Shown: positions 1 through 8,532, numbered from the stretch's first letter. The stretch is DNA of 64,000 bases from IDS-8 sp964607425 (GCA_964607425.1 CAZSKQ010000004.1:30058-94057); one strand, 5' to 3'. The notes: generated by a model from the letters alone, not told the origin. Numbers and translations are program-made.

Positions 1-547
1 AGCGGATGCCGCGATCGTAGAAATGCTGCACGTTCGCAAGGTCGCCTTCAATGGGCGAACCATTCTCCATGCCCAGTGGCAGGGAGATGAGGCCCTGTTC
101 GAACTGCGCTTTTGCGTCGGCCGGAGAGAGCGCGATGGCGAATTTTTCCGGCGCGGCGGCGACGATGCCCTCGACCAGGTCGATGAGGCGCTCGGCTACC
201 TCGAAGGACTTGCCCGCGGCTTCGAGCCCGGCCGGCGTGTAGATGGACATGAAGGCAACATTGAGGCCGCCTTCCACCGCCCGCGGGTAATCGAAGTCGC
301 CGCCGTCGGTGGCCTCGGACACGTCGGCCCATTCTTCCTCGAGGCGGTACGGGACGTCGATGTGGGTGTCGACGATGATGGAGGACAGGGCGAGGTCGCG
401 CGCGCGGTCCTCGAGGTCGTGAGCGGCGGGCTCGCCGCCGGGCTGGTTGCCGGTCGCGGCCGGCGGCTCCCGCGATGGGCCGCAGGCGGCGGCGAGTGCC
501 GCTAAAGCGATCAGGGTCGATTGGATGACGAGGCGTCTGGCGGACAT
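1..547 (-). CDS. M19 membrane dipeptidase-like lipoprotein, partial (3' end outside window)
   Basis: Only the first 182 codons lie in the window. The protein starts with a basic residue pair and a hydrophobic stretch ending in LAAAC (Cys22), which reads as a lipoprotein signal, so it is probably anchored in the envelope. A spacer rich in Pro, Gly and Ala follows. IIVDTHIDVPYRL then gives the D-x-H-x-D pattern (His62, Asp64) that opens the zinc site of renal-dipeptidase-like M19 peptidases. Members hydrolyse dipeptides, including some with a D-residue at the C-terminus. The remaining metal ligands lie beyond the window edge, so activity cannot be judged. The ATG at 547 is chosen because it directly precedes the signal peptide. 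Confidence 0.85.
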   Translation of the reverse strand, partial: MSARRLVIQSTLIALAALAAACGPSREPPAATGNQPGGEPAAHDLEDRARDLALSSIIVDTHIDVPYRLEEEWADVSEATDGGDFDYPRAVEGGLNVAFMSIYTPAGLEAAGKSFEVAERLIDLVEGIVAAAPEKFAIALSPADAKAQFEQGLISLPLGMENGSPIEGDLANVQHFYDRGIR

Positions 548-684
548 GTAACTCCCCCGGAGTCGAAAGCGGGCAGTATACGGCATCATTCCCGGGCATC
601 CGACCGTCGCGCGAATCGCTTCGGATTGCATTGCGCGGAGGGCTAGAATCGGGGTCCGGGGAACATCCCTGAACCGGTGCCGCT

Positions 685-795
685 ATGAACCTGCTGGCCC
701 TGATCGTCATTTTCCTGGCCATCGCGATCGCCGTCGCGATCGGCTATATCGCCTGGGAAATTACCTCCGACGAGCCGCGCGACGGTCCCCCGTGA
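685..795 (+). CDS. Possible 36-aa single-pass membrane peptide
   Basis: An ATG-to-TGA frame of 36 codons sits alone on the plus strand between two minus-strand genes. It encodes one strongly hydrophobic helix (about residues 3-24, rich in Leu, Ile, Val and Ala) followed by an acidic, Pro-ending tail (WEITSDEPRDGPP). Bacterial small membrane proteins often look like this, but there is no convincing Shine-Dalgarno sequence and I recognise no family. The reading frame is clean and the composition is not simply antisense noise, since no gene lies opposite. Treat as a candidate only. Confidence 0.35.
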   Translation: MNLLALIVIFLAIAIAVAIGYIAWEITSDEPRDGPP

Positions 796-823
796 CACGA
801 ACGGCGGCGCCGGAGGAGCCGGG

Positions 824-2674
824 TCACTGCCTGTGCTGGCGCTGTCTCGATCCCGAATGCGCGGCTGCCTCCCGTCGCGGCGTGCTGTGGCTCGCGCGGG
901 CGGGCGGACGCGGGCTCGACGCAGACGGCCGGCTGGCGCCGGCAGTCGGCGCGGCGCGCGAGGTCGGTGCGGCACGCGGGGCAGGCACGCTGCGCGGGGC
1001 AGGCGCGCTGCGGGGGGCAGGCGCGCTGCGGAGGGCAGGCGCGCTGCGGGGGGCAGGCGCGCTGCGGAGGACAGGCGCGGCGCTGGGGGTCGGTGCGGCA
1101 CGCGAGGCGGGTGCTGCACGCGTAGTGCTTGGGCTGGACGTGCTGATGCGGGGCTGCGGCGCGGGATCGCGCTGCACGGCGCGCGGCGCCGGAGCGGCAA
1201 GGCGCCGCGGGCTCAGGTTGGCCCCCGCACGAGTGCTGTGCTCGCGGACTGAGGGCTGTGCCGAAGACCCTCGCGGCGAGGGCTGAACCGAGCGCTCGAG
1301 AGACGGCCGTTCAACCCCCGCACGCGGGGTAGCAGGGGACAGGCGTGCCGGGGCGTCCCGCGAGGTTGCCGGCGCTGTGCGCTTCACGCGATCGGGTCGC
1401 GCGCGAAAGCGGATGGCGCGGTCCTCGCCCGCACCGCGCGTGGCGATGCCGGCGCGGTCGCGAGGGCGGAAGCGGATCGCGTCGTCGGCCTGGCGTCGCA
1501 CGATGGCCGGCCGGTCGCGCCCCGTATCATTGCTCGACTGCTGGCGGGCAAAGCCGCGTACGGCATCCCGACGTGCCGCGGTGCCGTCCCCGCTGAAGCC
1601 GGGGCGGGGGCGGTTCCGGGCGTTCGCCTGCCGGGCCTCGCGTGCATCGCGATAACCTTCCACGGACCGCTCGCGCCGGCGCTCGGTGTAATACGCATCC
1701 CGATAACGGTTGCGCTCGATCACCGCGCCGCTGTGGCGCCGCGGGCGCCAGAAATCGCCGTCGCGCAAATGGTGCGGCGGGCGGTGCGCATGATTGTAGA
1801 CGTAGTACCGGTTATGAATGTGGATGCTGGGACGCCGGTACCAGTGGCCGTAATAGTGATGGCCAAAGTAGGGGTGGCCGCTGTAACTGTGGTGAAACAC
1901 GTGCAGGTGATCGGTAAACCAGCCGATCCGGAACGCTGTCGTCACTCCCCAGAAATAACCGGCGGAGAATGTGTAGCCGGCCGGGTAGGGATAGTAGTAG
2001 AGCGGGTACGGGCGAGAATAGTAGTGCAACACCGGGGTTGGCTGGTAAACGACGACCCGCTCCGGCTCGTAATAGGGAACGTAGATGACCGTTTCCTCGG
2101 CCGGTTGAATCTGGATGACGCCGGCATCGCGGGTGACGGTCTGGCGGTCGTCGCTCTTCAGGTTGCCGGCCGCGTAGGCGCGGTCCCGGAAAGCTTCGAT
2201 CGCGGCCACGACGTCGGCCTGCTGGCGGACGACAGCTTCGCCGAGCGAATAGGTCCAGTCGAGGTCCTCGTTCATCATCTCGACGACCTCGGGATAATTG
2301 AGCAGGGCGACGACGGATTCGTCCCAGGCCGGGTCGGGTTCCAGGTCGCCATTTTCTTTGAGATCTTCGAGGAAGCGCGCAGCCTGCACGATCTGCAGTG
2401 GGTACGCGGATGCCGGCAGCACGACCGCCAGCAGGTCGTCGGGATAGAGCGCGATCCGGCCGACGAGCGCCTGCAGTTCCTCGTCGCTGAGCACCGGATC
2501 GGCGCCGGCGGCTTGCGGCTCGGCGGCGTCGCCGACTGCCTCGACCGCGAGCGGATTTCCTTCCTCGTCGACCGGAACCTGGGCCCAGGCAACACCGGCC
2601 GCCAGCAGGCCCGCCGCCGCGAGCACCGCCCCGCGCCCGCTCCACTTGCCAATCAGCCTCGTTGCACTGTTCAT
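824..2674 (-). CDS. DUF3300 family exported protein with His/Tyr-rich and low-complexity tail
   Basis: Predicted 616 aa. The start at 2674 is preferred over an upstream in-frame start because CGGGAGG lies 6 bases before it and a signal peptide (ending near VAWAQ) follows at once. The N-terminal third (ELQALVGRIALYPDDLLAVV, then an ETVIYVPYYEPERVVVYQP-like segment) matches the DUF3300 family, whose function is not known to me. After it comes a Tyr/His/Trp-rich segment, then a long Arg-rich disordered region, and finally Ala-Pro-Arg-Ser hexapeptide repeats encoded by an 18-bp tandem array. The tail is basic enough to suggest binding to nucleic acid or cell-surface polymers, but that is inference. 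Confidence 0.8.
   Translation of the reverse strand: MNSATRLIGKWSGRGAVLAAAGLLAAGVAWAQVPVDEEGNPLAVEAVGDAAEPQAAGADPVLSDEELQALVGRIALYPDDLLAVVLPASAYPLQIVQAARFLEDLKENGDLEPDPAWDESVVALLNYPEVVEMMNEDLDWTYSLGEAVVRQQADVVAAIEAFRDRAYAAGNLKSDDRQTVTRDAGVIQIQPAEETVIYVPYYEPERVVVYQPTPVLHYYSRPYPLYYYPYPAGYTFSAGYFWGVTTAFRIGWFTDHLHVFHHSYSGHPYFGHHYYGHWYRRPSIHIHNRYYVYNHAHRPPHHLRDGDFWRPRRHSGAVIERNRYRDAYYTERRRERSVEGYRDAREARQANARNRPRPGFSGDGTAARRDAVRGFARQQSSNDTGRDRPAIVRRQADDAIRFRPRDRAGIATRGAGEDRAIRFRARPDRVKRTAPATSRDAPARLSPATPRAGVERPSLERSVQPSPRGSSAQPSVREHSTRAGANLSPRRLAAPAPRAVQRDPAPQPRISTSSPSTTRAAPASRAAPTPSAAPVLRSAPAPRSAPALRSAPAPRSAPAPRSVPAPRAAPTSRAAPTAGASRPSASSPRPPARASHSTPRREAAAHSGSRQRQHRQ
970..1080. repeat. 18-bp tandem repeat inside the DUF3300 gene
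   Basis: About six imperfect copies of an 18-bp unit close to GGGCAGGCGCGCTGCGGG (plus strand) lie in a row. On the coding strand they give repeating RSAPAP / RSAPAL hexapeptides. The unit length is a multiple of three, so copy-number changes would keep the frame. The array may be polymorphic and is prone to assembly collapse. Confidence 0.8.
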
Positions 2675-2777
2675 CGCGAACCTCCCGTGCCGCCCCGCAC
2701 GCCCACCTGTTAGACGCACGCCCGCAGCCATCGTGCCAGCCACCCTACCCCCCAAAACCTGAACCCTTGCTTAAAGC
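2675..2777. other. Upstream region of the DUF3300 gene
   Basis: With the MITE-like element that follows, this makes up the stretch of about 310 bases without a gene between 2674 and 2987. It holds the GGGAGG ribosome-binding site of the DUF3300 gene close to its left end. I see no other convincing signal. Confidence 0.5.
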
Positions 2778-3022
2778 GGGGTCGGACCAACGCAAGTTAC
2801 TGAAAATGCGGTCCATAGATAGAAATAATGCCCGTTGTGGCGCCTTAATCGGCTCATTTTGCCCTCGTTTTCGTGCTTTAGCGATCCGCGCAAACTTCGT
2901 GGCTTCTAATCGTCCGCGGAAACACCCAATTTTGGCTGCCAAATGGCCGGTTTAGCGTGGATTTGCCGTCTTTTTTTGCTGCTTTCTTATTGTTCTTCAG
3001 CAACTTGCGCTGGTCCGACCCC
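2778..3022. mobile_element. MITE-like element, copy 1 (terminal inverted repeats of about 27 bp)
   Basis: The left end reads GGGGTCGGACCAACGC and continues to AAGTTACTGAA. The right end, reverse-complemented, matches it over 27 bases with two mismatches. The inside is AT-richer than the surroundings and has no credible gene. A second element at 49040-49274 has the same termini. Both carry CGCC(C)TTAATCGGCT 63 bases from the left end and AAAT(A)GGCC starting 81 bases before the right end. This is the pattern of a small non-autonomous mobile element. No target-site duplication is evident and the mobilising enzyme is not in the window. The right end overlaps the 3' end of the MFS gene. Confidence 0.75.
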
Positions 3023-4225
3023 CACGTGGGTGTGGGCGGCGGTGAGGGCTTCGGTGAAGGTGACCTGTTCGGCTTCGGCGGCGGGGGAGCGGCGGTAGCG
3101 GCGGATGAACAGGTAGACCAGCAAGGCGATGTGAATGGCGCCGGTGAAGGCGTAGAGGCCGGAAGCGCCGATCGCCTGCATCAGGCCGGATGCGAGCAGT
3201 GGTCCGATAACGGCGCCGATGCCGTACATCAGCAGCAGGCCGCTCGAGACGACCACGAACTCGTGCTCGGCCGCATGATCGTTCGAGTGCGCGACGGCAA
3301 TGGAGTAAACCGGAAACGCGGCGGCGCCCCAGAGGCCGCCGAGCAACACGATGGCGCCCGGCGTGAGGCGTTCGCCGATGATCAGGATGCAGGCGGATAC
3401 CGCTACCGCAAGAACCGCGCACAATGCCATGACGTAGCGTCGGTCGATGCGGTCGGACCAGGCGCCAAGGGGCCACTGGCTTGCGGCACCGCCGATGACG
3501 GTCGCGGACATGAACCACGCCGTGAGCGCGACGTCCTGCAGCCACGCCATTGCGAACACCGGCGCCAGCGACCAGAAGGAGCCATTCGCGAACCCGGCGG
3601 CGAGGCTGCCGAGCATGCCGGCGGGCGAGGTGCGGTACAGGTGCGGCAGGTCGAGCTCCACGCTCTCCACTGTCCTCGGCGCCGGCGCGGTCGACAGCAC
3701 CACCGGCAGCGCGGCCAGCGATACCAGCAGCGAGGCCAGGGCAAAGAGAGTCATCAGCGTCGGATCGTCCAGCAGCATCATTTGCTGCCCAACCGCGAGC
3801 ATGGTCATGTTGATCAGCACGTAAGCCGAAAACACCTTGCCCCGGTTCTGGTTGGTCGCGGACTCGTTGAGCCAGCTTTCGATGACGACGTAAAGCACCG
3901 CGAAGCAGAACCCCGATATGAATCGCAACACGATCCACGAAGGCAAGGCGATCCACATGCCGTGGAGCAGCGGGGTTGCCGATGCCAGCGCCGTCATGGC
4001 GGCGAACACGCGCACGTGTCCGACCCGCTGCACCAGGCGCGGGCCGCGCAGGCAGCCGAGCGCAAAGCCAAGGAAATAGGTCGCGCCGAACCCGCCGATT
4101 GCGAGGTTGGAGAAATCCTCCAGCGTAGCGCGGACCGGCAGCAGCGTGCCCTGCAGGCCCTGGCCGACCAGCAGGATCGCAACTCCGGCCAGCAGCGCGG
4201 CTATGGGCGTGATGGCACGGATCAT
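2987..4225 (-). CDS. MFS transporter, YcaD-like
   Basis: About 412 aa with roughly 12 hydrophobic segments, typical of a major facilitator permease in the inner membrane. The segment CFAVLYVVIESWLNE and the overall pattern resemble the YcaD-like branch, whose substrates are mostly unknown. The ATG at 4225 is used; a GTG four codons upstream is also possible, and neither has a clear Shine-Dalgarno. The last 11 residues (GVGPAQVAEEQ region) and the stop codon are encoded by the right terminal repeat of the MITE-like element, so the native C-terminus was apparently replaced. Since this tail is cytoplasmic and short, the transporter is probably still functional. Confidence 0.85.
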   Translation of the reverse strand: MIRAITPIAALLAGVAILLVGQGLQGTLLPVRATLEDFSNLAIGGFGATYFLGFALGCLRGPRLVQRVGHVRVFAAMTALASATPLLHGMWIALPSWIVLRFISGFCFAVLYVVIESWLNESATNQNRGKVFSAYVLINMTMLAVGQQMMLLDDPTLMTLFALASLLVSLAALPVVLSTAPAPRTVESVELDLPHLYRTSPAGMLGSLAAGFANGSFWSLAPVFAMAWLQDVALTAWFMSATVIGGAASQWPLGAWSDRIDRRYVMALCAVLAVAVSACILIIGERLTPGAIVLLGGLWGAAAFPVYSIAVAHSNDHAAEHEFVVVSSGLLLMYGIGAVIGPLLASGLMQAIGASGLYAFTGAIHIALLVYLFIRRYRRSPAAEAEQVTFTEALTAAHTHVGVGPAQVAEEQ

Positions 4226-4326
4226 GGGCAGGAACACTGGCGACGCGAAGCCGCGATTTATAGGCTAATTCGCGCCCGGATAAAAGCGGAAAACCGGCAG
4301 CGCGTCGCGATTCGGGTAAAAAAATC

Positions 4327-5793
4327 CTAGCCGCGCCCCGACATTGCGAAAACCGTGCGTCCCAATCGTTCCAGCCCTCGCTCGACCTCGGCCGTCCACG
4401 GATGGCCGAAACTCAGCCGGATGAAATTGCGATAGCGATTGCCTGGCGAGAAGATGCCACCCGGGGAAATGCTGATGCCATCCTCTATGGCGCGCTCGAA
4501 CAGTGCCACGCCGTCGACGTTTCGCGGCAGCTCCAGCCAAAGCACCGATCCACCGACCGGCTTGGACGTCCGCGTTTCCGCCGGGAAGTGACAGGCGACG
4601 GCTGCCGCCATGCGTTCGGCATTGCACTGCAGCACCGGCCGCAGCGTCTTGAGGTAGCGCTCGTAATCGCCGCTGGCGAGGAACTCCGCCAGCGTGAGCT
4701 GCTGCAGCAGCCCGGAGGTGCAGGAGTAAGATCGCTTAAGCGCGCTGATGCGATCGCGATAGCCGCCGGTCACGATCCAGCCGATCCGATAGCCCGGCGC
4801 CACGGTTTTCGAGAAGGAGCCGCAAGTCAGCACGCTCCCGCCCTGCGCATGAAAAGCCGCGGGCTTCGGCCGGCGCCCGTCGAACAGCAGCTCGCCGTAG
4901 ACGTCGTCCTCCACCAGGGCGACGCCACGTTCTTCGAGCAGCTGCACCAGCGCGCGCCGCTGGTCGTCGGCCATGCTGACGCCAAGCGGATTGTTGAGCG
5001 TCGTGGAGAACATGCAGGCCTTCACCGGGTGCGCGTCCAGCGTTTTCTCCAATGCGTCCAGTTGCACGCCTGCCTCGGGACAGGTCTCGACCTCGATCGC
5101 GAGCATGCCCAAGCATTCGATGAGCTCGAGCAGGCCGTGATAGGTTGGCGACTCCACCGCGATGACATCGCCTTTGGACGCCACCGCCGACAGCGCGAGC
5201 AACAGCGCTTCCTGCCCGCCGTTTGTAATGCAGATATCTTCCGGCTCGACCGGGCTGCCGACGGTATCAAAGTAGCGGTAGGCGATCTGCCGGCGCAGTC
5301 CCGGATCCCCGAAGCCCGGCGCATAGCCGAGGCTGCGCTCCTCGGCGCGCGCCATCACCCGTTTCATGGTGCGATGCAGTCCCTTCGCGGCGGATTTGGC
5401 CATGCAGGGATTGGTGATGCCGAATGGCAGCACGTCCGGTTGATGGATGCCGTCGAATACACGGTCCATGAGGCTGCGGCAACCGACCGCGACGGGCTTC
5501 GCATCGCGCCGGAACTTGGGCGCGGGCAGCACCAGTTCGTTGCCGGCGAGGCGCCGGACGTAGTAACCGGATTGCGGCCGCGACTCCACTCGCCGCTGCC
5601 GCTCGAGCTCGATATACGCCTGGCGCACCGTCGGAATGCTGACCCCGATGGCCACGCTCATGCGGCGGAGGGAAGGCAGCCGGTCGCCAGGCCGCAGCGC
5701 GCCGGTGTCGATATTGCGCGAGACCAGGTCGATCACCTGGCGATACAGGTAATCGCCGTTGGACTTGTCCAGGCTGAGTGCCAAACTGTGCAC
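4327..5793 (-). CDS. MocR-type GntR regulator fused to an aminotransferase-like domain
   Basis: 488 aa. An N-terminal GntR winged helix (about residues 10-80, with DRLPSLRRMSVAIGVS and a PTVRQAYIELERQ recognition region) is joined to a fold-type I aminotransferase domain. SFSKTVAPGYRIGW holds the Lys expected to bind pyridoxal phosphate, and NGGQEALLLAL is also typical. MocR proteins are cytoplasmic activators or repressors that use PLP or an amino compound as effector. The GTG at 5793 is the likely start and lies inside a TGTGCACA palindrome. The gene is divergent from an EamA exporter 91 bases away, the usual arrangement for a MocR regulator and its target. Confidence 0.9.
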   Translation of the reverse strand: MHSLALSLDKSNGDYLYRQVIDLVSRNIDTGALRPGDRLPSLRRMSVAIGVSIPTVRQAYIELERQRRVESRPQSGYYVRRLAGNELVLPAPKFRRDAKPVAVGCRSLMDRVFDGIHQPDVLPFGITNPCMAKSAAKGLHRTMKRVMARAEERSLGYAPGFGDPGLRRQIAYRYFDTVGSPVEPEDICITNGGQEALLLALSAVASKGDVIAVESPTYHGLLELIECLGMLAIEVETCPEAGVQLDALEKTLDAHPVKACMFSTTLNNPLGVSMADDQRRALVQLLEERGVALVEDDVYGELLFDGRRPKPAAFHAQGGSVLTCGSFSKTVAPGYRIGWIVTGGYRDRISALKRSYSCTSGLLQQLTLAEFLASGDYERYLKTLRPVLQCNAERMAAAVACHFPAETRTSKPVGGSVLWLELPRNVDGVALFERAIEDGISISPGGIFSPGNRYRNFIRLSFGHPWTAEVERGLERLGRTVFAMSGRG

Positions 5794-5884
5794 ATTACAT
5801 TGCCGAAAAATTGATTCTGTTATAGCGTCAGCGCTTCCGTATAGTCAAGCGCGAACTCCTCCACCGCAACCGCAAAACGGCCCC
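5787..5884. promoter_or_regulatory. Divergent control region between MocR regulator and EamA transporter
   Basis: This short region is AT-richer than its surroundings and must hold both promoters. TGTGCACA (5787-5794) is a perfect 8-base palindrome that overlaps the regulator's GTG start. It would suit an autoregulatory site, though one palindrome of this length can arise by chance. No clear -35/-10 pair could be assigned. Confidence 0.4.
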
Positions 5885-6814
5885 ATGAACAACACTTCGC
5901 TCTACCTGATAACAGTACTCATCTGGGGCACGACCTGGATTGCGATCGAGTTCCAGCTCGGCGAAGTAGCGCCCGGCGTTTCCATTTTTTATCGTTACGG
6001 GCTGGCGGCCCTGCTGCTCTTCGGCTGGTGCCGCGCCCGCGGTCTTCCACTCGGCTTCGATCGCGGGGCCCATGCCCACTTCGTGCTCCTCGGACTCCTG
6101 CTCTTCGGCCTCAATTACATGCTGACCTACTACGCGCAGGTGCACATCACGTCCGCGCTCAGCGCAATCGCGTTCTCGACCATGCTCTGGATGAACATTA
6201 TCAACTCGCGATTATTCTTCGGCACTCGCGCAGGCGCGCGCGTGCTGCTGGGCTCGGCACTGGGAATTGCCGGCATCGTCGCGCTCTTCCTGCCCGAGGT
6301 GGGTACGCTGTCCCTCTCCGACAGCACGCTGTTCGGTGCCAGCCTGTGTGTCATCGGCGCGTACGTCTCATCCCTTGGCAACATGGTGTCGCAAAACGCC
6401 CAGCGCCGACACCTGCCTGTCATGCAGTCGAACGCCTGGGGCATGCTGTACGGTGCCGCCTTCACGGGCGTGATTGCCCTCATACAGGGGCGGGAGTTCA
6501 ACTTCGACTTGTCGCTCGGGTACGTGACTTCGCTCCTGTACCTCGCGGTATTCGGCTCCATCATCGGATTCGGCAGCTACCTGACGCTGCTCGGCCGGAT
6601 CGGCGCGAACAAGGCAGGTTACAACGTGGTCATGTTCCCGGTAGTGGCGCTCGCCGTGTCCTGGGCGTTCGAAGGACTCGCGATAACGGCGAACATCGTC
6701 CTCGGCGTGTTACTCGTGATTGCCGGTAACGTGCTGATCCTGCGCCGCGAGCGCATTGCACCGGGCACGCCGTCGCCCCATCACGATCATTCGACGGTGG
6801 CGGGTTCGCCGTAA
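5885..6814 (+). CDS. EamA/DMT family inner-membrane transporter
   Basis: 309 aa with about ten hydrophobic helices in two homologous halves, as in drug/metabolite transporters. VLIWGTTWIAIEFQLG near the N-terminus and ANKAGYNVVMFPVVAL in the second half are characteristic. Members usually export amino acids or related metabolites. The divergent MocR regulator suggests an amino-compound or PLP-linked substrate, which is inference. The ATG at 5885 begins the first helix. The 3' end overlaps the convergent gene on the other strand by 28 bases. Confidence 0.88.
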   Translation: MNNTSLYLITVLIWGTTWIAIEFQLGEVAPGVSIFYRYGLAALLLFGWCRARGLPLGFDRGAHAHFVLLGLLLFGLNYMLTYYAQVHITSALSAIAFSTMLWMNIINSRLFFGTRAGARVLLGSALGIAGIVALFLPEVGTLSLSDSTLFGASLCVIGAYVSSLGNMVSQNAQRRHLPVMQSNAWGMLYGAAFTGVIALIQGREFNFDLSLGYVTSLLYLAVFGSIIGFGSYLTLLGRIGANKAGYNVVMFPVVALAVSWAFEGLAITANIVLGVLLVIAGNVLILRRERIAPGTPSPHHDHSTVAGSP

Positions 6815-7278
6815 ATCGACCTGAGCTCGGCCGCCGACAGACAGGCCGGGTGGTGCAGTTCCGTGATCTCCGCGTATTCGAAGCGCCTCCCGTTCTTCGC
6901 TATTTCGAACACGTACGTGTCCGTCGCCAGCTTGTGGATACCTTCTATGCGCATCAGCCGCGCGATGTCGCCACTGTCGTCGGACAGCGGCGTTTCGCCG
7001 ATGTGCCGGTGGCGTTTGACGATGCGCCAACCGGCCGACCGGAACACGGTGCCGATCGACTCGCCGGCGAGGACGCGAGCGTGCTCGTTGGCGTAGGCGG
7101 GGTCGATCGTTCCGGTGAAGCGGACTTTTGCGTAAATGCGGCAGGTCTTTTCGCCGCCGGCCATGCTGTAAAGGCTGGACACGCGGTGGCCGGCGCGGCT
7201 TTGGAGGACATCGATGCCGTAACTGCCAAACTTTCTGCGGATGCGGTCGCAGGAGAGGAATTCGGCAGGGTAGGACAT
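6787..7278 (-). CDS. Conserved-looking protein of unknown function
   Basis: About 163 aa from the ATG at 7278; an in-frame ATG 11 codons upstream (7311) cannot be excluded, since neither has a clear Shine-Dalgarno. The protein is soluble, slightly basic, with no signal peptide or membrane helix. It has even codon use, mixed secondary-structure composition and no low complexity, so it looks like a real gene. Segments such as KTCRIYAKVRFTG and TYVFEIAKNGRRFEYAEIT suggest beta strands. I do not recognise the family. It overlaps the 3' end of the EamA gene convergently and stands alone. Confidence 0.6.
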   Translation of the reverse strand: MSYPAEFLSCDRIRRKFGSYGIDVLQSRAGHRVSSLYSMAGGEKTCRIYAKVRFTGTIDPAYANEHARVLAGESIGTVFRSAGWRIVKRHRHIGETPLSDDSGDIARLMRIEGIHKLATDTYVFEIAKNGRRFEYAEITELHHPACLSAAELRSIYGEPATVE

Positions 7279-7490
7279 CGGGCAATCCGGCGCAGGCTGA
7301 GGACGCGGCATGTTAGCGCATTCTTCGTGTCCAATGAATTGTTCGTAAGATCAGGTGGCTATGCGACTTGTTTAAGGTTGAATCCATGGTTGGCGATAGC
7401 GGCACCGGCTGCCGGTCGCGACGGCGATGGCCGCGGCTGTGCCGCCGTCCGGCGCGCGGAACGCAAACGGTGCGAGGGTATACTGTGACG

Positions 7491-7853
7491 ATGAGCGAAG
7501 AATTGAAGTGTCATCGCTGCGGAGTCTCGCTGGCGGCGCTGTCGCTGCCGTGGTCCCGGCGGGACGAGTGCCCGGGATGCCGGGCGAGCCTGTACGTTTG
7601 CCGGATGTGCCGGTTTTTCGATCCCCTGGTGCCGAAGCAGTGCCGGGAGGACGACGCGGAGGAAGTCCAGGACAAGGACAAGGTGAACTTCTGCGAATGG
7701 TTCAAACCGAGCCCGCATGCCTTCGATCCCGCGCGGGCGCAGCGAGCGGCGCGCGCGGAAGCGGAACTCGCCAACCTGTTCGGCGAGGGCGAGCCGGCGC
7801 AGGCGGCGGCCGGGGATCCGCTGGCCGAGAAGGCCGAAGACCTGTTCCGCTAG
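7491..7853 (+). CDS. Cys-rich zinc-ribbon protein next to queC
   Basis: 120 aa. Cysteines are paired as CHRC (7, 10), CPGC (27, 30) and CRMC (37, 40), with one more at 51 and another in NFCEWFKP, which should hold one or two zinc ions. The pattern CRFFDP...CREDDAEEVQDKDKVNFCEWF is familiar as an uncharacterised gammaproteobacterial family. The ATG at 7491 begins directly before the first Cys pair; the longer frame upstream has Arg-rich non-family sequence. The C-terminal third is acidic, Ala-rich and probably disordered. Only 10 bases separate it from queC, so the genes are likely co-transcribed; a link to 7-deazaguanine synthesis is possible but unproven. Confidence 0.78.
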   Translation: MSEELKCHRCGVSLAALSLPWSRRDECPGCRASLYVCRMCRFFDPLVPKQCREDDAEEVQDKDKVNFCEWFKPSPHAFDPARAQRAARAEAELANLFGEGEPAQAAAGDPLAEKAEDLFR

Positions 7854-7863
7854 TGTCCGCGCG

Positions 7864-8532
7864 ATGAACGACCGGGCGCTTGTAATCCTGTCGGGCGGAC
7901 AGGACTCGACTACCTGCCTCTACTGGGCGCTCGAACGATTCGGCGCGGGTAGCCTCGAGACGCTCACCTTCGACTACGGGCAACGTCACCGCGTCGAAAT
8001 TGAATGCGCGGGGAACGTGGCGCGCTTCGCCGGCGTGCCCAACGTCGTCCTGCCGATCGACACCTTCGCCGCTCTCGGCGGCAACGCGCTCACCGATCCC
8101 GATTGTCCGGTGCCGGAAGCTTTGGCAGCAGGCGATGACCTGCCCGCCACTTTCGTGCCGGGACGCAACCTCATCTTCCTGACCTTCGCCGCGGCCTTTG
8201 CGTGGCCGCGCGGCATCCGCCATCTCGTCACCGGGACGGCGCAGACGGACTACAGCGGCTACCCGGATTGCCGCCGGGCGACGATGGATGCGCTGGAAAA
8301 AGCGCTGTCGCTCGGCCTCGACCTGCCAATGACCATCCACACGCCGCTCATGAACATGACGAAGAAGGAGACAGTGGAACTCGCGCAGCGGCTGGGTGCA
8401 CTGGAGGCAATGGCCCTGACGCACACCTGCTACCAGGGCGAGCGACCGCCCTGCGGTACCTGCGCGGCGTGCCTGTTACGCGCCAAAGGTTTCGCCGAGG
8501 CGGGTATTGCCGATCCACTCATAGCTGCATGA
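7864..8532 (+). CDS. queC: 7-cyano-7-deazaguanine synthase QueC
   Basis: 222 aa, the usual family length. SGGQDSTTCLYWAL near the N-terminus is the PP-loop that binds ATP. Near the C-terminus CYQGERPPCGTCAAC provides the four zinc-binding Cys. QueC converts 7-carboxy-7-deazaguanine to preQ0 with ATP and ammonium, the last shared step toward queuosine in tRNA. The ATG at 7864 gives MNDRALVILSGGQDS, the expected N-terminus. Its TGA overlaps the ATG of queE (ATGA), so the two are translationally coupled. Confidence 0.97.
   Translation: MNDRALVILSGGQDSTTCLYWALERFGAGSLETLTFDYGQRHRVEIECAGNVARFAGVPNVVLPIDTFAALGGNALTDPDCPVPEALAAGDDLPATFVPGRNLIFLTFAAAFAWPRGIRHLVTGTAQTDYSGYPDCRRATMDALEKALSLGLDLPMTIHTPLMNMTKKETVELAQRLGALEAMALTHTCYQGERPPCGTCAACLLRAKGFAEAGIADPLIAA

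Noticed and set aside
792..1286. Overlapping plus-strand frames rich in Arg/Gly/Ala
   Set aside because: They read the 18-bp repeat of the DUF3300 gene in other frames; no start signals or family features.
2957..4330. 457-codon plus-strand open frame
   Set aside because: Antisense to the MFS gene and starts inside the MITE-like element; composition is that of a shadow frame.
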